DNA of 10,193 nt. Source: Candidatus Altarchaeales archaeon A3 (GTDB lineage Archaea; Altiarchaeota; Altiarchaeia; Altiarchaeales; Altiarchaeaceae). Below are positions 8,080-10,193 of this stretch, piece after piece. The number at the start of each line of letters is the position of its first letter. Positions within the stretch are counted from its first letter, which is position 1. The stretch is taken from the NCBI GenBank assembly GCA_002083985.1, contig MTER01000007.1:1-10193 (forward strand). Reading direction: 5' to 3'. Made by a program: the position numbers and the translations under genes. The notes beneath the pieces were generated by a model. That model worked only from the letters and a program-made list of their open reading frames with translations, had not been told where the DNA came from and did not search any database.

Positions 8080-9264
8080 TCCATAAAGAGGTAAAAAAAG
8101 AACTGAAAAGCCGATTGCACACCCAGTTATTAAAAAATTAAAGGCCACAATCTCTCGCATTTTTTTTCTAATTGACAATATTGTTGAGTATATTCTATTT
8201 GAGGCAAATAAATATATTGAAATGCTAAATACATATAAAAGATTTGATGAATTCAGATATTCCTTTCCCAACAAAGCAAGGATAAAATTTCCAAATAAAA
8301 ATATTAATAAAACACAAAACATACCTATGATTAAAGCAAATTTTAATCCCTTGTTTCTATTTTTTTTTATATTTTTTTCATCATAAGATCCTTCTACAAA
8401 AAAAGAAGTAGTTACTGATGTAATCAATGTGGAAAATATAGAAAATATACTCCACGCGATAAAAAAATATGCTGTTGATTCTGCAGACAATAGATTGATA
8501 ATGAGTAGGGGGAGTAAAAGACCAAAAGCAGATGTTGCAAGCATAGAAAGGTAACTTGCAGATATATAATCAAAATTTTTTCTTATAATATTATATCCTG
8601 AAAAAATAGATGCCTTAAAATCATTCATTTTTTTTATTTTTGAAAGTAGGAAAAAAGAAACAAATACAGATACAATTATTCCAATTCCATAAGAATAAAA
8701 AATTCCAAAACATAAAAAAGTAGTAAATAATGGTAATAATATGATCTTGCTACTATTTTCCATTACATTTTTTATTACTACTAATTTTGTTTTTCTATAT
8801 GCGGTGAACACACCATTAAAAAGAGAAGAAATTGCGAAAAATATAGAAAATATGACAAAAATACCTCCATAAAAAATAGTGTGTAAAAAATTCAATTTTG
8901 GTACAAAAAAATTTATAAAAAGTATAAAAATCAGGGATAAAAAAATTACAATAATAATATGAAATATAAAAGATGCAAATATAAAGTCATTTTGCTCTTT
9001 TGGAGCATATAATGGAATAAAGCGGATCATAAATGCATAAAACCCCCCATAGATGGCCAAAAGAGATATTAACCCCATTGTAGAAATCAATGTTGTGTAT
9101 ATCCCGACATCTTGTGTTGAATAAAGATGAGTTGCTATGAACAAAAACACAAAACCAAGAACTCCAACAATAATATTAGAAATCATTAAATATGATGCGT
9201 TTTTATACAAATTATCCTGACAAATATATTTAATTATTTTTTTTATATTTTTAATTATTCTCAC
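7999..9264 (-). CDS. Wzx-like polysaccharide/oligosaccharide flippase (MOP superfamily)
   Basis: A 421-residue protein with about 12 membrane segments, slightly short for a family usually of 400-500 residues and 12-14 spans. It moves a lipid-linked glycan from the cytoplasmic to the outer face of the membrane. Family features include KNASYLMISNIIVGVLGF at the first helix, LYSTQDVGIYTTLIS after it, the SxFFVEGSYDEKN segment near residue 290 between the two halves, and GLIGIGYGWILGQ in the last helix, ending at a basic IRRERI. The start is GTG 9264: an in-frame TAA lies just upstream (9268-9270), and the first ATG (residue 27) would cut into the conserved first helix. It is transcribed against the operon but clearly belongs to the same pathway. 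Its 3' end overlaps the convergent glycosyltransferase by 81 bp, and its start is 36 bp from a divergent gene. Confidence 0.92.
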   Translation of the reverse strand: MRIIKNIKKIIKYICQDNLYKNASYLMISNIIVGVLGFVFLFIATHLYSTQDVGIYTTLISTMGLISLLAIYGGFYAFMIRFIPLYAPKEQNDFIFASFIFHIIIVIFLSLIFILFINFFVPKLNFLHTIFYGGIFVIFSIFFAISSLFNGVFTAYRKTKLVVIKNVMENSSKIILLPLFTTFLCFGIFYSYGIGIIVSVFVSFFLLSKIKKMNDFKASIFSGYNIIRKNFDYISASYLSMLATSAFGLLLPLLIINLLSAESTAYFFIAWSIFSIFSTLITSVTTSFFVEGSYDEKNIKKNRNKGLKFALIIGMFCVLLIFLFGNFILALLGKEYLNSSNLLYVFSISIYLFASNRIYSTILSIRKKMREIVAFNFLITGCAIGFSVLFLPLYGLIGIGYGWILGQFIGVGWTVIRRERI

Positions 9265-9300
9265 TTTTTATAATTTTATAATGGATTATTAATTTAAAAT
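9265..9300. promoter_or_regulatory. Compact divergent promoter region between flippase and surface-protein genes
   Basis: Only 36 bp separate the GTG of the flippase from the ATG at 9301. On the plus strand TTTTTATAA (9265-9273) lies about 30 nt before ATG 9301, with a second TTTTATAAT at 9274-9282. On the minus strand ATTTTAAATT (9300-9291) lies about 30 nt before GTG 9264. That is the spacing expected of archaeal TATA boxes driving leaderless transcripts in both directions. The evidence is spacing plus AT-rich matches only; no BRE or operator can be called. Confidence 0.35.
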
Positions 9301-9591
9301 ATGAGTAAAAATTTATTAAAAATAGGAAGTTTGATATTTGTAGTGGTGATTGTAGTTACATTGTTGATTTATGGAAATTCAAATGCCTCGCTAATTATTG
9401 AAGTGGGAAATTTGAAATTAGTTGCAGATAGAGATATTAAAAATCAGGATATCGATTTCTTTAAAAACAATGAAAAAATTCTATATTTTGACCCATATAG
9501 TATGCAAATAAAGTACAAAGGAGAATTTAAACGAATTTTTGGATACGGTAGTAACATAACATTGTTTAACGGGAGTGATTCAAAAAGGTAA
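9301..9591 (+). CDS. Exported or membrane-anchored protein fragment with signal anchor (likely 5' part of the next frame)
   Basis: A 96-residue frame. Lysines at residues 3 and 7 precede a hydrophobic helix (about residues 8-24), followed by a short polar, beta-rich region, so the bulk should lie outside the cell. It has three N-X-S/T sequons (N28, N85, N90). From residue 59 on, KILYFDPYS through NGSDS is repeated identically in the downstream frame. It stops at TAA 9589 after TCA AAA AGG. Removing one A from the A5 run at 9582-9586 would instead read S-K-G-N-K-M-T and run on into the frame at 9596. I therefore think this is the N-terminal part of a longer surface protein split by a 1-nt shift. 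A real short protein with a neighbouring paralogue is the alternative. I do not recognise the family. Confidence 0.55.
   Translation: MSKNLLKIGSLIFVVVIVVTLLIYGNSNASLIIEVGNLKLVADRDIKNQDIDFFKNNEKILYFDPYSMQIKYKGEFKRIFGYGSNITLFNGSDSKR
9493..9583 (+). repeat. Direct repeat, copy 1 (91 bp exact)
   Basis: Identical over 91 bp to 10103-10193. It codes the end of the repeated domain (PYSMQIKYKG through NGSDS). Just upstream the two copies still encode the same residues (KILYFD) but differ at four third or synonymous positions within about 16 nt (9477, 9480, 9481, 9492). Confidence 0.97.
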
Positions 9592-9595
9592 TAAA

Positions 9596-10193
9596 ATGAC
9601 AATAACCTACTTCAATGACAAAAAAGATCCGAAAGAAGTCAGTATTATTTTTGTGCTAAACAACAATACATTCAAATGGAAGATTGATGGGAACTTTTCA
9701 GAACCTGAAAAATTTGAAGAAATAGCTTATAGATATTATTTCGGAGAATTAAATTATACTTTTTTTATAACCCCTTCTGATGATGTAATAAAGAACGAAG
9801 GAAATGAAAGTTATATGTGGCAAGGCAGCATTCAGATTCCAGAAATAAGCAAGAATTATCAGTTAATGCTTTCAAATGAAACAATGCTAAACATAAGTGG
9901 AAACTTTAATAGAATTATGAATAACCCAATATATCTAGGTTCTTATTTTTATACTGCGCCTAATGAAACCCTGACAATTAAAGTTCAGGAACCAATAAAA
10001 TTAAATTTAACTGAAAAAGGAATATCTTTAAGAACTAGTGAAAATTTAAATGCTTATTTAACTGAACTTTACGATAGAAGTAAGAAGATATTATATTTTG
10101 ATCCATATAGTATGCAAATAAAGTACAAAGGAGAATTTAAACGAATTTTTGGATACGGTAGTAACATAACATTGTTTAACGGGAGTGATTCAA
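9596..10193 (+). CDS. Partial sequon-rich extracellular-type protein, runs off the right edge
   Basis: An open frame of 199 codons starting at ATG 9596, 4 nt after the previous stop, with no stop before the end of the sequence. It is beta-rich in character and has no signal peptide or membrane span of its own. It carries ten N-X-S/T sequons (N23, N33, N53, N70, N94, N99, N123, N137, N190, N195), typical of an exported glycoprotein. Residues 126-199 parallel the exposed part of the preceding frame: TLTIKVQEPIKL resembles SLIIEVGNLKL, and residues 164-199 are identical to its residues 59-94. Lacking its own export signal, it makes most sense as a continuation of that frame after a 1-nt shift, with tandem domains about 203 residues long. 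The protein family is unknown to me; an S-layer or adhesin-like role is inference. Confidence 0.55.
   Translation, partial: MTITYFNDKKDPKEVSIIFVLNNNTFKWKIDGNFSEPEKFEEIAYRYYFGELNYTFFITPSDDVIKNEGNESYMWQGSIQIPEISKNYQLMLSNETMLNISGNFNRIMNNPIYLGSYFYTAPNETLTIKVQEPIKLNLTEKGISLRTSENLNAYLTELYDRSKKILYFDPYSMQIKYKGEFKRIFGYGSNITLFNGSDS
10103..10193 (+). repeat. Direct repeat, copy 2 (91 bp exact), ends at the last base
   Basis: Second copy of 9493-9583, offset by 610 bp. It ends exactly at the final base of the window, so the true length of the identity is unknown. The exact match running to the end fits a sequence that stops inside a tandem repeat that could not be resolved. Confidence 0.97.

Noticed and set aside
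7959..8167. T tracts that could be archaeal terminators: T6 and T5 on the minus strand (7971-7976, 7959-7963) after the flippase stop, and T8 on the plus strand (8160-8167) after the GT2 stop
   Set aside because: Such tracts are frequent throughout this AT-rich sequence and lie inside the convergent coding regions, so position alone does not support a call.
9493..10193. CRISPR array or insertion-sequence terminal repeat
   Set aside because: Only two copies 610 bp apart, coding in the same sense, with no spacers, inverted ends or transposase.

Overview
The window is strongly AT-rich (roughly three-quarters A+T by eye) and gene-dense. It holds a cell-surface glycan assembly cluster, followed at the right-hand end by the start of an exported, sequon-rich protein. 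None of the starts has a convincing Shine-Dalgarno sequence at normal spacing. Short TATA-like boxes lie 25-35 nt upstream of the two divergent starts, as expected for leaderless archaeal transcripts, and the last reading frames are full of N-X-S/T sequons. Together these suggest an archaeon, possibly an uncultured lineage with a compact genome. This is an inference: there is no rRNA, tRNA or housekeeping gene to settle it.

Layout. Positions 1-159 are a leader with TATA-like sequence. From 160 to 8079 six plus-strand genes are packed with gaps of 1-5 nt or overlaps of 8-20 nt, as in a single operon: a GT2 glycosyltransferase, a GT4 glycosyltransferase, a large polytopic membrane protein with an extracytoplasmic C-terminal domain, a nucleotidyltransferase-fold protein, an alkaline-phosphatase-superfamily protein, and a second GT2 glycosyltransferase. 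On the minus strand, 9264-7999 encodes a Wzx-like flippase whose 3' end overlaps the last glycosyltransferase by 81 bp. A 36-bp intergenic region (9265-9300) separates the flippase from a divergent pair of frames, 9301-9591 and 9596 to the right edge. The first of these carries an N-terminal signal anchor. The second has no export signal and ten N-glycosylation sequons.

How it may work together (inference): the three glycosyltransferases build a lipid-linked glycan on the cytoplasmic face. The nucleotidyltransferase-fold and phosphatase-superfamily proteins may add or remove a nucleotide- or phosphodiester-linked decoration. The flippase moves the glycan outward, and the polytopic protein may act on it outside. 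The sequon-rich protein next door is a plausible acceptor. No oligosaccharyltransferase (WWDxG) motif is present in the window.

The most interesting place is the right end. Frames 9301-9591 and 9596-10193 share a C-terminal block that is identical in protein over 36 residues and in DNA over the last 91 bp. The two copies lie 610 bp apart, which is 203 codons plus one base, and dropping a single A from the A5 run at 9582-9586 joins the two frames. The simplest reading is one tandem-repeat surface protein, broken by a 1-nt insertion or error, with the sequence ending inside the next repeat.
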